Assembly: GCA_013816695.1 (NCBI GenBank)
Contig: JACDDZ010000141.1
Location: 1-5,065 of the forward strand
Reading direction: 5' to 3'
Source of the DNA: Gemmatimonadaceae bacterium
GTDB lineage: Bacteria > Gemmatimonadota > Gemmatimonadetes > Gemmatimonadales > Gemmatimonadaceae
DNA length: 5,065 bases
A program made the position numbers and the translations under genes. A model generated the notes under the pieces. It was not told the DNA's origin, searched no databases, and saw only the letters and a program-made list of their open reading frames with translations. The number at the start of each line of letters is the position of its first letter. The stretch's first letter is position 1. Below, piece by piece: positions 4,895-5,065 of this stretch.

Positions 4895-4921
4895 AAAGGC
4901 ACCCAGAAGATGGGTGCCTTT
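4895..4921. terminator. Symmetric terminator after ssrA, shared with a convergent gene
   Basis: A perfect 11-bp stem (4895-4905 with 4911-4921) closes a 5-nt loop. The plus strand continues into TGTTCTCT, a modest U-rich tail, and the arms end in AAAGG/CCTTT. The convergent partial gene at 4934-5065 stops 13 nt beyond, so the hairpin probably serves both directions. Confidence 0.85.
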
Positions 4922-4933
4922 GTTCTCTCCGGC

Positions 4934-5065
4934 CTAAAACTTTGCCATGAAGTTTATGAGCGGCACCGTTATCGGATGACCCGAATCACTTATCCGCATG
5001 ACTCCCAGGTCCGCCGACAACTTCTCACCGATAACCCGGATTCCCACCGCAAGGAGTGGGTCGAG
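4934..5065 (-). CDS. C-terminal fragment of a probable beta-barrel/outer-membrane-type protein (partial)
   Basis: On the minus strand the frame is open from the right edge for 43 codons and ends at TAG (4936-4934). It includes GIRVIGEKLSADLGVMRI and ends PLINFMAKF. The alternation of polar and hydrophobic residues and the terminal Phe resemble the last strands of bacterial outer-membrane beta-barrels, where a C-terminal aromatic residue is recognised by the Bam assembly machinery. This assignment is inferred from a short fragment, and a soluble beta-rich protein is possible. Support that it is a real gene comes from its frame being open to the window edge and from its stop lying 13 nt from the symmetric hairpin, in the same convergent arrangement as at 1433. 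Its start lies outside the window. Confidence 0.6.
   Translation of the reverse strand, partial: LDPLLAVGIRVIGEKLSADLGVMRISDSGHPITVPLINFMAKF

Overview
This 5-kb stretch looks like a chromosomal housekeeping region of a Gram-negative bacterium with moderately high G+C. The lineage cannot be fixed from the sequence. The tmRNA tag, the style of the Dus and EIIA proteins, and a truncated edge protein ending in a beta-barrel-like phenylalanine suggest Gemmatimonadota or a related phylum; this is an inference of modest confidence. No mobile element, CRISPR array or phage gene was recognised.

Layout, left to right. Positions 1-151 are an upstream region that may hold the first codons of a divergent gene running off the left edge. 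Positions 152-1414 hold two tandem membrane-anchored coiled-coil proteins of unknown function. They are paralogs, lie in the same reading frame and are separated only by one TGA codon. A compact symmetric hairpin at 1417-1444 terminates them and overlaps the last codons of the convergent gene, a solo EIIA-type phosphotransferase protein of the PtsN family (1433-1885, minus). An 82-bp divergent region with two small dyads and a consensus -35 box separates this from a DusB-like tRNA-dihydrouridine synthase (1968-2954, plus).

The convergent gap between dusB and the next gene is almost filled by a 151-nt imperfect palindrome (2970-3120) whose arms stay in register over 63 base-pair positions. Next is a membrane-anchored alpha/beta hydrolase (3129-4301, minus) that starts at TTG and keeps a complete Ser-Asp-His triad. 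A divergent region of about 210 bp separates it from ssrA (tmRNA, 4514-4871, plus), which has a recognisable sigma-70-type promoter, a nine-residue tag (ANNNLALAA) and a symmetric terminator at 4895-4921. The right edge carries the last 43 codons of a minus-strand gene (4934-5065), probably an outer-membrane or beta-barrel-type protein.

Functionally, tmRNA (ribosome rescue) and Dus (tRNA modification) are translation-related and EIIA is a signalling or regulatory module. The genes do not form one pathway; every neighbour except the tandem paralog pair is on the opposite strand. The most unusual items are the paralog pair with a shared C-terminal motif under purifying selection, and the long palindrome.
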